Made by a program: the position numbers and the translations under genes
DNA from: Methanofollis fontis
Lineage (GTDB): Archaea > Halobacteriota > Methanomicrobia > Methanomicrobiales > Methanofollaceae
NCBI RefSeq assembly: GCF_004297185.1
Contig: NZ_PGCL01000002.1
Coordinates: 186,001 to 250,000, forward strand
Length of the DNA: 64,000 nucleotides
Direction: 5' to 3'
Notes under the pieces: generated by a model
What the model was told of the DNA's origin: nothing
What the model saw: the letters and a program-made list of their open reading frames with translations, nothing else
Database searches by the model: none
Shown: positions 43,377-52,140 of the stretch, piece by piece
Numbering within the stretch: position 1 is the stretch's first letter
Layout: every line of letters begins with the position of its first letter

Positions 43377-44257
43377 TCAGCATCGTCGGGCACACCGCCG
43401 TCGACCATATATGCAGGGTGCCGTTCTTTCCCGAACGGCACACCTCGGTCTACACCCTTGACCACCGGATCTTCTTCGGTGGCGGGGCGGCGAACATCGC
43501 CGCAGGCATCGCCACCCTGGGGGAATGCTGCGAGCTGGTGAGTGCGGTCGGTTCCGACTTTCCCGGCGGTGCGTACGAACGCCATATGGCGGACCTTGGC
43601 ATCGTGCCCAGGTTCTTCCAGGTGGACGACCGTCCCACGGCGACGGCGTTCATGTTCAACGACGCCGAAGGGGACCAGATCACCTTCTTTGACTGGGGGG
43701 CCTCCGCGGTCTTTGCCGATGCCGAGGCACCGTCCCTCCCCTTCGTTCATATGGCCACGGCTGATCCCTCCTTCAATGTCAGGGTGGCGGAACGGAGCGA
43801 ATTTGCCTCCTTTGACCCCGGTCAGGACATCCTGAAATACGACCGGGAGCAGTTCGAGGCGATCCTGGAGCATATATCCATCCTGTTCGCAAACCGCCAT
43901 GAGGCCGCCAGGATGGCCGAGGTGCTCGGGATCTCGATGGACGAACTGGCAGACCGCGTGGAGATCGCCGTCTTCACGATGGACTCCGCGGGGTGCATGC
44001 TCTGCACCGGCGGAGAGCGGCGGACAATCCCGGCGGTCAGGGTGGAGGCAGAAGATCCCACCGGTGCCGGTGACGCCTTCCGTGCCGGTTTCCTGACCGC
44101 CTATCTGCGTGGTCTTCCGCCGGTGCGCTGCTGCACCATCGGGACGGTGACCGCCTCGTTTGCGGTCGAGCGGATGGGCTGCCAGACCAACCTCCCGACA
44201 TGGGAGCGGATGGCAGAGCGGCACCGCCAGCACTTCGGACCGATCACGGAGGCATGA
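43373..44257 (+). CDS. PfkB-family carbohydrate or nucleoside kinase
   Basis: The 294-residue kinase belongs to the ribokinase superfamily. The N-terminal sugar-binding region contains [17 protein letters not shown] and the C-terminal signature is [13 protein letters not shown] with the catalytic Asp. The N-terminal [16 protein letters not shown] resembles archaeal PfkB proteins that act as nucleoside kinases or ribokinases; specificity is open. ATG 43373 overlaps the UPF0212 stop. The upstream in-frame extension is not protein-like. Confidence 0.9.
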   Translation: MISIVGHTAVDHICRVPFFPERHTSVYTLDHRIFFGGGAANIAAGIATLGECCELVSAVGSDFPGGAYERHMADLGIVPRFFQVDDRPTATAFMFNDAEGDQITFFDWGASAVFADAEAPSLPFVHMATADPSFNVRVAERSEFASFDPGQDILKYDREQFEAILEHISILFANRHEAARMAEVLGISMDELADRVEIAVFTMDSAGCMLCTGGERRTIPAVRVEAEDPTGAGDAFRAGFLTAYLRGLPPVRCCTIGTVTASFAVERMGCQTNLPTWERMAERHRQHFGPITEA

Positions 44258-44281
44258 GAGAATGGCGGGCAGAGGGTGCCG

Positions 44282-46024
44282 ATGAGTGATCAGGGTAGCG
44301 ACGTGAAGATGGCCGGACTGTCGCGCTATATCTTCACCGCCCCCTCCTGGCCGCGCTCGTGTGCGATTATTATCTTCCTGGGCCTGCTCATCGACGCCAC
44401 CAGCAGCCGTTCGGGCATTATCGCGCCGTTCTTCGGCACGCTTGCCTTCTCCGTTCCCGGGCTTCTCGCCACCCTCCTGACAAAGCCCCTGATCCGGAGC
44501 CGCAGGAAGGTGATCACCTGGAAGCGTTCGGCGCTCCTTGCCGCAGCGGGCACGGTGATCGCGGTGATCGTCAGTGTGCTGCCCCTCGTCTTTCTGATGG
44601 TGGAGCCCTTCCCCCTCTACTTTGCGATCGGGATGGGGCTCGTCTTCGGGATCAGGATGCTGGTCATCGCCGCCATCGCCGACTACCGCCTCTCCCATGT
44701 GGTGCTGCCCGCCCTGCCGCAGAGCGCCTTCGGCGTGGTGATCGCCTCGTACTTCTTTGGGCCGGGCTTTCTCGCCCTCGGTGCGGTGCTCCACCTGGTG
44801 TTCGGGTTCGGGTGCCTGCTCTTCGTCTGGTATATCGAGCGGCCGCTGAACAAGGCGTTCAATATCAGTGCTCTCAACTTCATCAATACCTTCATCGAGC
44901 ACATGACCGACGGCTCCAAGAGCATGGAGGACTTTTTCCGGGAGATCGGTGAGGAGGTGACGCTGCCGCAGGCGGTCATCGGCTTCAGGCGACAGGGACG
45001 GCGGACGGTGATCTTTACCGTCCCGAACGTGCATCCGGGTCCGATGGGGGAGATCGGCGGGGGCAACCTGACGAAAAACCTCCACGACGCCTTTTCCGAA
45101 GAGGTCTTCACCGCCCACGGTTGTTCGACCCATGACTTCAACCTGGTCTCGGAGAGCGAGGCGGAGAAGATCGTGGGGGCGATTGCAGCCTCCCTGCAGA
45201 ACCCCGCCTATGGGGGGGTCGCCGGCAAATCGCGGCGGGTGCGGCGTGGATCTGTCGAGATCCTCTGCCAGCCGATCGGCGACGCCCTCCTGATGGTCGC
45301 CACCCGCTGGCCCGGCAAGACCGAGGACCTGGACTTCGGGATCGGGACGACTATCATGGCCGAAGCCCACTGCCATTTCCGGGAGTGCGCATTCGTCGAT
45401 GCCCACAACTGCATGGCCGATGTGGCATCGCCGGTCCACCTCGGGTCGGCGGAGGCAAACGAGTACCTCGAGGCGGCGATGGAGGGGATCCGCTCCTGCG
45501 CCGGGGGGGCGACCCTGCCCTTCCGGGTCGGCGCCGCCCACCTGCCGCTCCCCTTCAGCCGGGAGGAGGGGATCGGGGATATCGGGGTGCAGGCACTGGT
45601 CATCGAAACCGGTGGGCAGAGGACGGGCTATGTGCTCTTCGATGGCAACAACATGGACCGGGCCCTCCGTCCGGCCATCATTGAAGCGCTCAACGGCCTT
45701 GTGGACGAGTGCGAGGTGATGACCTCTGATTCCCATGTGGTCAATACGATCAGCGGAAAAAATCCTGTCGGCCTCAAGGTGCCGCCGGAAAAAATCGTTC
45801 CCCATGCGGTCGAAGCGGTGAAGGCGGCGATCGCCGACCTTGCACCGGCGGAGGCGGCCTCGGCCACGGCATGCTGCAGGAACATCATGGTCTTTGGATC
45901 GAACCGGATATCTGAACTGGCGAGCACCGTGAATGCAATGCTCGTCTTCATCCCGGTGATATCGCTCGGCATCCTGCTGCTGGCGATGTTCCTCTCGGTG
46001 GTGGCATACCTGGTGATCGGATAG
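44282..46024 (+). CDS. DUF2070-family membrane protein
   Basis: The 580-residue protein has about six hydrophobic helices in the first ~190 residues, a large soluble domain (about 200-550) with conserved NVHPGPMGEIGGGNLTKNL and TSDSHVVNTISGKNPVG, and one or two C-terminal helices (VFIPVISLGILLLAMFLSVVAYLVIG in outline). This is the layout of the archaeal DUF2070 family. The soluble part has His- and Asp-rich loops that could bind metal. ATG 44282 is chosen; a GTG two codons earlier is possible. No function is established. Confidence 0.88.
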   Translation: MSDQGSDVKMAGLSRYIFTAPSWPRSCAIIIFLGLLIDATSSRSGIIAPFFGTLAFSVPGLLATLLTKPLIRSRRKVITWKRSALLAAAGTVIAVIVSVLPLVFLMVEPFPLYFAIGMGLVFGIRMLVIAAIADYRLSHVVLPALPQSAFGVVIASYFFGPGFLALGAVLHLVFGFGCLLFVWYIERPLNKAFNISALNFINTFIEHMTDGSKSMEDFFREIGEEVTLPQAVIGFRRQGRRTVIFTVPNVHPGPMGEIGGGNLTKNLHDAFSEEVFTAHGCSTHDFNLVSESEAEKIVGAIAASLQNPAYGGVAGKSRRVRRGSVEILCQPIGDALLMVATRWPGKTEDLDFGIGTTIMAEAHCHFRECAFVDAHNCMADVASPVHLGSAEANEYLEAAMEGIRSCAGGATLPFRVGAAHLPLPFSREEGIGDIGVQALVIETGGQRTGYVLFDGNNMDRALRPAIIEALNGLVDECEVMTSDSHVVNTISGKNPVGLKVPPEKIVPHAVEAVKAAIADLAPAEAASATACCRNIMVFGSNRISELASTVNAMLVFIPVISLGILLLAMFLSVVAYLVIG

Positions 46025-46030
46025 GTTCTG

Positions 46031-46609
46031 TCACCGCCCCTCTTCTCTCCCCTCTCCGACCAGTGCCGCAAATCCCGTGATGAGCCACTCGTTTCGCACT
46101 TCCGGGTGGAAGAGCACGCCATAGATCTCTTTTTCCGGGTGCTGTATCGCCTGCACCCCGCCGTCAGAGACCGCGCAGACGATAAAATCCTCTGGGGGGC
46201 GCACCGAGGAGGAGTGGAGTTCGTAGGCGTTAAAGCGCTCCCGCCCCCCGAGAAGTCCACCGGAGCGGACAGGACGGACCTCTGTCATCCCGATGGCAGT
46301 GCCGGGGACGATCGATCCCCCGAAGACGGCGGCGATCACCTGCATGCCGGCACAGATGCCGAGCACCGGGACAGTGCATTCCCGGATCCACCCGAACCGC
46401 TCGATATCTGCTGAAAATCCGTTGTCTGCCATGGCAGTGCCGCAGAGGATCACGCCCCGGACACTCGCAGGAATGGCGCCGTCAAACTGTGTATAATGGA
46501 GTGTATGCACCTTTATCCCGGCGTCCAGCAGCACGCGCCGGATCGGGTGGACGAACTCATAGGTGCTGAGCGAGTCCTCCTTCCAGCAGAGATCGACGAG
46601 CAGGATCAT
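46031..46609 (-). CDS. Stand-alone class I glutamine amidotransferase
   Basis: The 192-residue protein is a GATase1 domain with the nucleophile elbow LGICAGMQ (C86) and the partner residues in FHPE (H168 and E170), so it should hydrolyse glutamine to ammonia. It has no synthetase domain of its own. Its ATG overlaps the stop of the PP-loop ATPase gene by 4 nt, an arrangement that recalls archaeal split GMP synthase, in which GATase and PP-loop ATPase are separate subunits. The coupled ATPase is, however, a diphthine-ammonia-ligase type. The acceptor is unknown. Confidence 0.88.
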   Translation of the reverse strand: MILLVDLCWKEDSLSTYEFVHPIRRVLLDAGIKVHTLHYTQFDGAIPASVRGVILCGTAMADNGFSADIERFGWIRECTVPVLGICAGMQVIAAVFGGSIVPGTAIGMTEVRPVRSGGLLGGRERFNAYELHSSSVRPPEDFIVCAVSDGGVQAIQHPEKEIYGVLFHPEVRNEWLITGFAALVGEGREEGR

Positions 46610-47286
46610 TTCGGCACCACCGCCGCCCTGACGACCCGGTAGGTGCCATGATGGTTTTTGTAGGTGCGCTCTGCCTCCAGGATCTCGATCCGTCTCGAGA
46701 AGAAGGGTGCATCGGTCACAAAGGTCTCGATCTCCCCTCCCTCGCCGGTGAGAGTGATCCGGTACTGTGCCGCCATACGGCGCAGTTGATCGAGGGCGGT
46801 CCGATCGAGCTCCCGTCCAAGCCACGATTCGTCGAAGGGAGCGGAATAGACGCCGATCACCCATACCCTGAAACCGGCATCGATCAGTTCCTGCATATAT
46901 GCCTCCTGATCGATGTGCCAGAGCGGGTTGAAGCACCAGAGCCCGAGGTCATGGCAGATCCGCTGCACCCGTGTCGCCTGATACACCGATAGGATGGCGC
47001 CAGTGACGATCCCCTCGATGGCGTGCTCCTCAACGGCGATCTGGATCGCCCTTCGCAGGTCCTCCAGTTCCTCTTCCTTCTCTCCTGCCGTCTCCACCTC
47101 CACCAGCGGCAGTCCGGTGGCCGCGGCCTGGAGCGCCGCCAGACGGACGTTCGGGGTGTGGAACATATAACTCTCCGGGTTCTGTGAGACGATCGTGATT
47201 AGGCAGGTCACCTCCTCCTTCTGCATCGCCCGCCAGCATGCAAAGATGGAGTCCTTCCCTCCGGAACAGAGTACGCCGAGTTTCAT
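46606..47286 (-). CDS. Diphthine-ammonia ligase-type PP-loop ATPase
   Basis: The 226-residue protein has the PP-loop SGGKDS at residues 8-13 and the ATP_bind_4 family pattern ESYMFHTPNVRLAALQAAATGLP and EGIVTGAILSVYQATRVQRIC (in outline GAILSVYQATRV). Dph6-type enzymes amidate diphthine on translation elongation factor 2 with ATP and ammonia, completing diphthamide. The start MKLGVLCSGGKDS is clear, although the frame is open upstream. It is followed by a coupled glutamine amidotransferase gene. Confidence 0.88.
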   Translation of the reverse strand: MKLGVLCSGGKDSIFACWRAMQKEEVTCLITIVSQNPESYMFHTPNVRLAALQAAATGLPLVEVETAGEKEEELEDLRRAIQIAVEEHAIEGIVTGAILSVYQATRVQRICHDLGLWCFNPLWHIDQEAYMQELIDAGFRVWVIGVYSAPFDESWLGRELDRTALDQLRRMAAQYRITLTGEGGEIETFVTDAPFFSRRIEILEAERTYKNHHGTYRVVRAAVVPK

Positions 47287-47438
47287 GGATGATGGCACCG
47301 TATGTCGGTACTCCTTTGACCTCCGGGCATAAAAGGGCGGCCGACAGACGCCCCCTCCCGTGCGCCGGGTTCTTTTTATATCTGTCTGACAATCTTCACC
47401 TGCCATGGCCCGATGGCGATCGGGGGGGTTGTCCGGCC

Positions 47439-47768
47439 ATGCAGGGGTTCACGCGTTCTTTCAGATACCGGAGGAGCATCGCACTACTTGCCCTGCTGCT
47501 TGTCGCTGATCTGGCGACGACCCGCCTGGTGCTCGCAACTGGCGGTGTCGAACTCAATCCCTTCACCGCTCCCCATACGGCAACGCTCGCCGGGCATCTC
47601 CTCTATCTGGCCCCTTTGTGGGGGGCGCTGTTTGTGGCTGCCACCGGGGCGGCGGCATGGTGCGATACGCGGATTCCTGATTCCGGTCTGCTGGTCTGGG
47701 TGCCGATCTGCATATTGTATGCCGTGCCGGTGGTGCATAACCTGCTGGTGATCTGGGGGCTCTTCTGA
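47439..47768 (+). CDS. DUF5658-like small membrane protein
   Basis: The 109-residue protein has about three membrane helices. The motif DLATTRLVLATGGVELNPF (residues ~25-43, given here in short as VELNPF) is typical of DUF5658-type membrane proteins, whose role is unknown. ATG 47439 was chosen because upstream sequence in frame is not protein-like and is antisense to the PP-loop gene start. It stands alone between two divergent or convergent units. Confidence 0.78.
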   Translation: MQGFTRSFRYRRSIALLALLLVADLATTRLVLATGGVELNPFTAPHTATLAGHLLYLAPLWGALFVAATGAAAWCDTRIPDSGLLVWVPICILYAVPVVHNLLVIWGLF

Positions 47769-47896
47769 GGGGGATTTTCATGCTGATCAGGAATTGCAGG
47801 GGAATGTGGGCCGTTGTAATGAATACACGGTTGTGCAATCGCATGGTCTGAAAGAACTGGATCGAAAAATGAGGGGTTTGCGAAACCCCGTATGCA

Positions 47897-47968
47897 CGCC
47901 CCGGCCGGGACTTGAACCCGGGTCAAAAGCTCCGCAGGCTTCTAGGATATCCACTACCCTACCGGGAC
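47897..47968 (-). tRNA. tRNA-Arg (anticodon GCG)
   Basis: Read on the minus strand, the 72-nt sequence folds as a cloverleaf: acceptor GTCCCGG with CCGGGGC (one G-U pair), a D-arm with AGTGGATA in the loop, an anticodon stem GAAGC/GCTTT around the loop CTGCGGA, and the T-arm CCGGG-TTCAAGT-CCCGG. The anticodon GCG reads CGC/CGU arginine codons. The 3' CCA is not encoded and no intron is seen. A TATA-like AATATAAGG lies about 40 nt upstream. Confidence 0.92.
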
Positions 47969-48035
47969 ACAAAGGCTGTGCCTAAAAGAATTGGTATTCA
48001 TTCCTTATATTCATTCCTCTCGTCGCAGCGAGGAA

Positions 48036-48695
48036 TCAGACCGCAACCTCCGGTAATCCATCGATCGAACCGACCCTGACGGTGAGGTCGACCGCTGCAG
48101 CCACGCCATGGATGTCCACCTGATAGGTGCCTCCCCTGAGGACGATCAGTTCTTTTTCGGTCCCGCGGTCGTACTTGCCGGTGGAACTGAAGCCGTCCTG
48201 TGTCACGATTTCGCCGTTTTCATCGTAGACGGTCACTTCAACGAAACTGTTGTCATCATATCTGGTGCGGGTCGTGACAACCAGATCCTTGTCCCCATAG
48301 CTGCTGTAATAGGCGTCTTCAAATGTCACCGTCTTCGGCGTCACCACATATTCCACGACCATCGGTGGATGGGTGGCATTGATTGTCCAGGCGCGCGGCC
48401 CTTCGGTAAAATCGATCCGGTCGATGAGCACGATCGGGTAATCTGGTGAGAGCTGCTGTTCCGGAATCTCGCGGGCCTGTGCCGGGGGGGTGCCTGTCTC
48501 AACCGTGCGGGGCGTGGCCGGGCTGACATATTCGCTCAGGGTGGTGGGCGCCGCCGTCGGTTCAGAGGGCTGGGTGGTTTCTTTCGCCCAGAATGGCGCC
48601 GAAGAGGTGCTGTCGCCTGGTGCCGCCTCGGTGCACCCGGCCGCGCACAGGGCAACAATGACGAACATAATGAGCGCCGTCTGAAAAACCTTCAT
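48036..48695 (-). CDS. Secreted lipoprotein, function unknown
   Basis: The 219-residue protein has a signal peptide with lipobox LCAAGC (Cys 21), a Thr/Pro/Ser/Glu-rich spacer (about residues 25-80) and a C-terminal beta-rich domain (about 85-219) with YYSSYGDKDLVVTTRTRYDD and GGTYQVDIHG. I do not recognise the domain; it may be an immunoglobulin-like or cupredoxin-sized sandwich. It is probably anchored to the outer face of the membrane. Neighbours (tRNA-Arg and a peptidase gene) give no clue to function. Confidence 0.78.
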   Translation of the reverse strand: MKVFQTALIMFVIVALCAAGCTEAAPGDSTSSAPFWAKETTQPSEPTAAPTTLSEYVSPATPRTVETGTPPAQAREIPEQQLSPDYPIVLIDRIDFTEGPRAWTINATHPPMVVEYVVTPKTVTFEDAYYSSYGDKDLVVTTRTRYDDNSFVEVTVYDENGEIVTQDGFSSTGKYDRGTEKELIVLRGGTYQVDIHGVAAAVDLTVRVGSIDGLPEVAV

Positions 48696-48805
48696 CTGAT
48701 ACCAATATACTGTCCCGATATTTATCCCTTTATGGGGCGATAGAAGCGGCAGGTTTATTCGTAGATCGGCGTATCAAAATTTTTCCCATTAATAGATATT
48801 GAATC

Positions 48806-49987
48806 CTATTCTGGTTTTACCGGGGCGTACGATTGAATCAGCTTGCAATATGTCCGTTCCGCCTGTCGCAACGACTCCAGGCTCACCCGTTCGTCGATGC
48901 CATGGATGCTGGTCACCTCCCCGGGGCCGTATTCCACGGTCGGAAATCCGGCAGAACGGAGGTGCCGTGCATCGCTCGCCGCCCACTGGAAGATCGGAAG
49001 GGGTTCCCTCGCATGGACCTCCCTGATCCCCTCGCAGATCCGGCGGGTGATGGTCGCCGAATGCGGAGTGCAGGAGGGATCGGAGGCGGCAGTGACCCGC
49101 ATCTCCGCCGATGGTGCCCGTGATGCGATCTCGGAGACGATCTCACCGGACGTACACCCCCACGGGATCCTGAGGTCGAGGTCGAGGTCACAGCGTTCGG
49201 CAACAATATTCGCCTTCTCCCCTCCCCGGATCACGCCGGGGTTGAACATCACCCGGCGCAGCACATGATCGAGTCCGGAGATCCCGAAGACCGATTCAAG
49301 GACGGCGGACGACTGCTCGATCATTGCCTCCATCTCCCCATCGACCGGGTAATGGCGCCCGTGCACCTCCTGCAGGAACGAGATGAGGTCGAATGCCTCC
49401 ATGATCGCACTCTTCCCGATCGCAGGGTAGAGGGAACTGTGCCCCGGTTCGCCGGAAAATGAGAACGATATCCGCGCCAGTCCCTTCTGACCGATGCAGG
49501 GTGAGAGCGGCGGGGTCGGTTCGGCGATCAGGGTGTCGCAGGGCCGGAGCACCTTCTTGGCAAGCAGATACTCCATACCGTAGCACCCGCCCGTCTCCTC
49601 ATCGCACACAAACACCATCGAGACCGGGGCTTCGATGCCTGCATCGATCGAGGCCTCCATCGCCGTGATCAGGGCGGCGCACCCCCCCTTCATATCCGCA
49701 CTCCCCCGTCCCCAGATATACCCGTCCGCCTCATCGGCTGCATAGGGATGATGCGTCCAGCCCTCCGGGATCGCCGGAACGACGTCGAGGTGCCCGCAGA
49801 GGAGGAGGGCCGGGTTGGCGTGGCGAACGATCAGGTTGCAGCGGTGCCCGTCCCTGGACACCGCCACACTGTCGATCCCGATCCCTGCAAGGCGGCACTG
49901 GATCGCCTCGGCGACCTCCCGGGTGTCGCCGGGCGGATTTTCGCTCCTGATCCGCACCAGGTCCCTGCAGAGTTCGGCGACGTCCAT
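48806..49987 (-). CDS. M20-family metallopeptidase (ArgE/DapE/ACY1 type)
   Basis: The 393-residue zinc hydrolase removes acyl groups or cleaves small peptides. Metal-site motifs are LLCGHLDVVP, WGRGSADMKGG with the bridging Asp, and CDEETGG with the catalytic Glu. The dimerisation domain (PGHSSLYPAIGKSA region, about 185-300) and final AEP/HG metal ligands are in place (HGIDERV near residue 365). The family includes succinyl-diaminopimelate desuccinylase and acetylornithine deacetylase; sequence alone does not decide. dapA and dapB lie 6 kb away but in a separate unit. Confidence 0.9.
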   Translation of the reverse strand: MDVAELCRDLVRIRSENPPGDTREVAEAIQCRLAGIGIDSVAVSRDGHRCNLIVRHANPALLLCGHLDVVPAIPEGWTHHPYAADEADGYIWGRGSADMKGGCAALITAMEASIDAGIEAPVSMVFVCDEETGGCYGMEYLLAKKVLRPCDTLIAEPTPPLSPCIGQKGLARISFSFSGEPGHSSLYPAIGKSAIMEAFDLISFLQEVHGRHYPVDGEMEAMIEQSSAVLESVFGISGLDHVLRRVMFNPGVIRGGEKANIVAERCDLDLDLRIPWGCTSGEIVSEIASRAPSAEMRVTAASDPSCTPHSATITRRICEGIREVHAREPLPIFQWAASDARHLRSAGFPTVEYGPGEVTSIHGIDERVSLESLRQAERTYCKLIQSYAPVKPE

Positions 49988-49998
49988 CCGCGCCCCCT

Positions 49999-50559
49999 TC
50001 AGGCGATGCTCTGTTTGTATTCTTCAAAGAGCGTCGCAAGGGATGCCCCGTTATACATGCTCTTGAGCAGGGCCGGAGCAAAGAACTCCTCGACGGCGTC
50101 CCGGAAAAAGGGGGCCGGAATCGGGCGCATGCTGGATGGGTCCAGGGCGATCCTGAACGAGCGGTAGCTCGCCACGTTCTCCTCGTCGTGGATGAGGCGC
50201 CAGAGCATGGGGAGGGACTCGAACTTCTCCGGCTTCTCCTTCTTGAGCCAGTTGATGAACCCGGGGAAGAGCGGTCTCTCGTCCTTCTTCTCCTCATCCA
50301 GGCGGTAGCGCATGTACTCCCTGCTCATCATATTCTTCGGCGACTGGTAGTTGAAGGCGAAGGTGTTGAGGGTATACTCGAGGTGGGCCAGGGCGTCCAT
50401 GTAGTGGAACCAGAGCACCGGCTGAAAATCGCTTGGATCCTCGAGGATGAGGGACTTTTCATAATACCGTATCAGTACGCGGAAATACTCGTCTTCGAGA
50501 AGCGCATTCATATAATCGGGTATACGCCTGAACCCTTTAATAGCATCTGATTCAGGCAC
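49999..50559 (-). CDS. Conserved hypothetical protein
   Basis: The 186-residue soluble protein is rich in aromatic and charged residues (DYMNALLEDEYFRVLIRYYEKS, shown as YMNALLEDEYF) and mostly helical by pattern. No motif or family is recognised. It starts MPESDAIKGF and sits 12 nt after moaA and 11 nt before the M20 peptidase gene, so the genes moaA, this one and the peptidase gene may form one transcript. Confidence 0.72.
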   Translation of the reverse strand: MPESDAIKGFRRIPDYMNALLEDEYFRVLIRYYEKSLILEDPSDFQPVLWFHYMDALAHLEYTLNTFAFNYQSPKNMMSREYMRYRLDEEKKDERPLFPGFINWLKKEKPEKFESLPMLWRLIHDEENVASYRSFRIALDPSSMRPIPAPFFRDAVEEFFAPALLKSMYNGASLATLFEEYKQSIA

Positions 50560-50571
50560 AAAAAGAATGAA

Positions 50572-51450
50572 TTATTTAAAGAAGGGTTCCCGGCACTTCA
50601 CGGCCTTCTCAAACAGGGCCTCAAGTTCGGCGCCGTGTTTGCCCCTGATATCGATGTGGTTGTCGGTGCGCAGGAGGCAGGGCTTGAGTTTGCCGTCCGA
50701 TGTGACCCGGAGACGGTTGCAATAGGCGCAGAACTCGGTATTGTGGAGGGGCCTGACCACCTCCACCTCGGCGCCGTCCAGGCAGTATTTCTTGCGGTGG
50801 TGCATCCGGCGGGTGATGATCTCCTTTGATTGCTCCGCAATCTCGTGTTCCAGGCGGTCGACATCCCCGTGCATCGAGCACTCGTTGAACTCCATCAGCT
50901 CGATCACCTGGAGGATCAGGTGCCTGTTGTCCCTGACCAGGGCGAGGAAATCCTCGATCTCGTCCTCGTTGATCCCCTTGAGCAGCACCATATTCAGCTT
51001 CACCGGTGTCAGACCGGCATCGACGGCGGCGTGGATCCCCTCAAGCACCTGCGGCAGCAGGTCCCGTCCGGCAATCCGGCGGTAGCGCTCCGGGTTCAGG
51101 GTGTCCAGGCTGATATTCACCCGCGCCAGTCCCGCCTCCCTGAGATCGCCTGCAATCGGGGCGAGGAGGGTGCCGTTGGTCGTCAGCGAGGACTCGATCC
51201 CCTCGGGAACGGCGCGGACAATCTCAACGATATCCTTTCTGAGCAGGGGTTCCCCGCCGGTGAACTTCACGCTCCTGATCCCGATCTTCTTTGCGATATT
51301 CAGGATCTCCGTGATCTCCTCGAGGCTCATCTCGCCTTCCGGCTCTTTCTCGCCCTCCGCATGGCAGTAGATGCACCTGAGGTTGCAGTGGGGGGTGAGG
51401 CTGATGCGCAGGTTCGTCACCGGGCGGCCGTAATCGTCATAGAGCACCAT
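50572..51450 (-). CDS. moaA: GTP 3',8-cyclase (molybdenum cofactor)
   Basis: MoaA converts GTP to 3',8-cyclo-GTP, first step of molybdopterin synthesis, needed for molybdenum or tungsten formate and formylmethanofuran dehydrogenases. The 292-residue protein has the radical SAM motif CNLRCIYC (C22, C26, C29) and the C-terminal cluster cysteines C241, C244 and C258 in FCAYCNRLRVT and KPC. It ends EPFFK without the Gly-Gly tail seen in many bacterial homologues. ATG 51450 lies inside the end of rlmE (14-nt overlap). Confidence 0.94.
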   Translation of the reverse strand: MVLYDDYGRPVTNLRISLTPHCNLRCIYCHAEGEKEPEGEMSLEEITEILNIAKKIGIRSVKFTGGEPLLRKDIVEIVRAVPEGIESSLTTNGTLLAPIAGDLREAGLARVNISLDTLNPERYRRIAGRDLLPQVLEGIHAAVDAGLTPVKLNMVLLKGINEDEIEDFLALVRDNRHLILQVIELMEFNECSMHGDVDRLEHEIAEQSKEIITRRMHHRKKYCLDGAEVEVVRPLHNTEFCAYCNRLRVTSDGKLKPCLLRTDNHIDIRGKHGAELEALFEKAVKCREPFFK

Positions 51451-52039
51451 TCTTCTCTCTCCTGAAATTCTTGGCAATGATGTATACCTCTCTGCTCCCC
51501 CGACGCGAGGCGGACGGACGGTAGGTCTTCACCGCCAGAAAATGCCGTTTCACCTCTGCATACAGCTCGGGGAAATCTTCACCCTGGAAGGATTTGCAGA
51601 TGAAATTTCCCCCTTCCTTGAGCACGTTCACCGCAAAGGCGAGGGCCTCCTCCCCGAGGGCGATCGCCCGCGCCTGATCGTAACTGGTCGCCCCCGAGAG
51701 TTTGGGGGAGGCGTCGCAGGTCACCACCGAGACCGGTCCGCCGGCGAGTTCACGCACACGCTCCTGGACCAGGGGATCGGTGAAGTCCCCCATGATGGTC
51801 GTCACCCCCTCCAGGGGTGCGATCGGGTTGAGGTCAACACCGATGATCGTTCCCTTCGAGAGCGTCCGCAGCACCTGGAGCCAGCTCCCCGGGGCAGCCC
51901 CCAGGTCGACGACCGTATCGTCCTCCCTGATCACCGGGTGCCGTCGCTGGATGTCGAGGAGTTTATAGGCGGCCCGGGCCCTGAACCCCTCCTTCATCGC
52001 CTTCGTATAGTATTTATCTCGTGTCCATTGTGATGTCAT
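51437..52039 (-). CDS. rlmE: 23S rRNA (uridine-2'-O-) methyltransferase RlmE/FtsJ
   Basis: RlmE methylates the 2'-OH of a uridine in the A-loop of 23S rRNA. The 200-residue protein has the SAM-binding motif VVDLGAAPGSW, then the K-D-K-E catalytic residues in the expected places (YYTKAMKEGFRARAAYK start, VVTCDASPKLSG, GGNFICKSFQGED, REVYIIA). ATG 52039 is chosen; an upstream in-frame TTG is weaker. It shares a 14-nt overlap with moaA. About 100 nt separate it from the divergent PCNA gene. Confidence 0.94.
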   Translation of the reverse strand: MTSQWTRDKYYTKAMKEGFRARAAYKLLDIQRRHPVIREDDTVVDLGAAPGSWLQVLRTLSKGTIIGVDLNPIAPLEGVTTIMGDFTDPLVQERVRELAGGPVSVVTCDASPKLSGATSYDQARAIALGEEALAFAVNVLKEGGNFICKSFQGEDFPELYAEVKRHFLAVKTYRPSASRRGSREVYIIAKNFRREKNGAL

Positions 52040-52140
52040 GTCTTTTTTCCCGTTCAACCCGGCAGTATTCTGTGCACATACCAGATAGAATAAAAAATAT
52101 CATGATATAATGTATAATAGAGTCTATTAAGGGGTTTGTA

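Noticed and set aside
43046-45805. A 919-codon open frame on the minus strand
   Set aside because: It is antisense to the UPF0212, PfkB and DUF2070 genes, which have clear family motifs. Its composition (His-, Arg- and Asp-rich) is that of a shadow frame in GC-rich DNA.
47897-47968. Possible intron in the tRNA gene
   Set aside because: With the stem GAAGC/GCTTT a normal 7-nt anticodon loop forms, so no intron is needed; an apparent 9-nt loop came from shifting the stem by one base.
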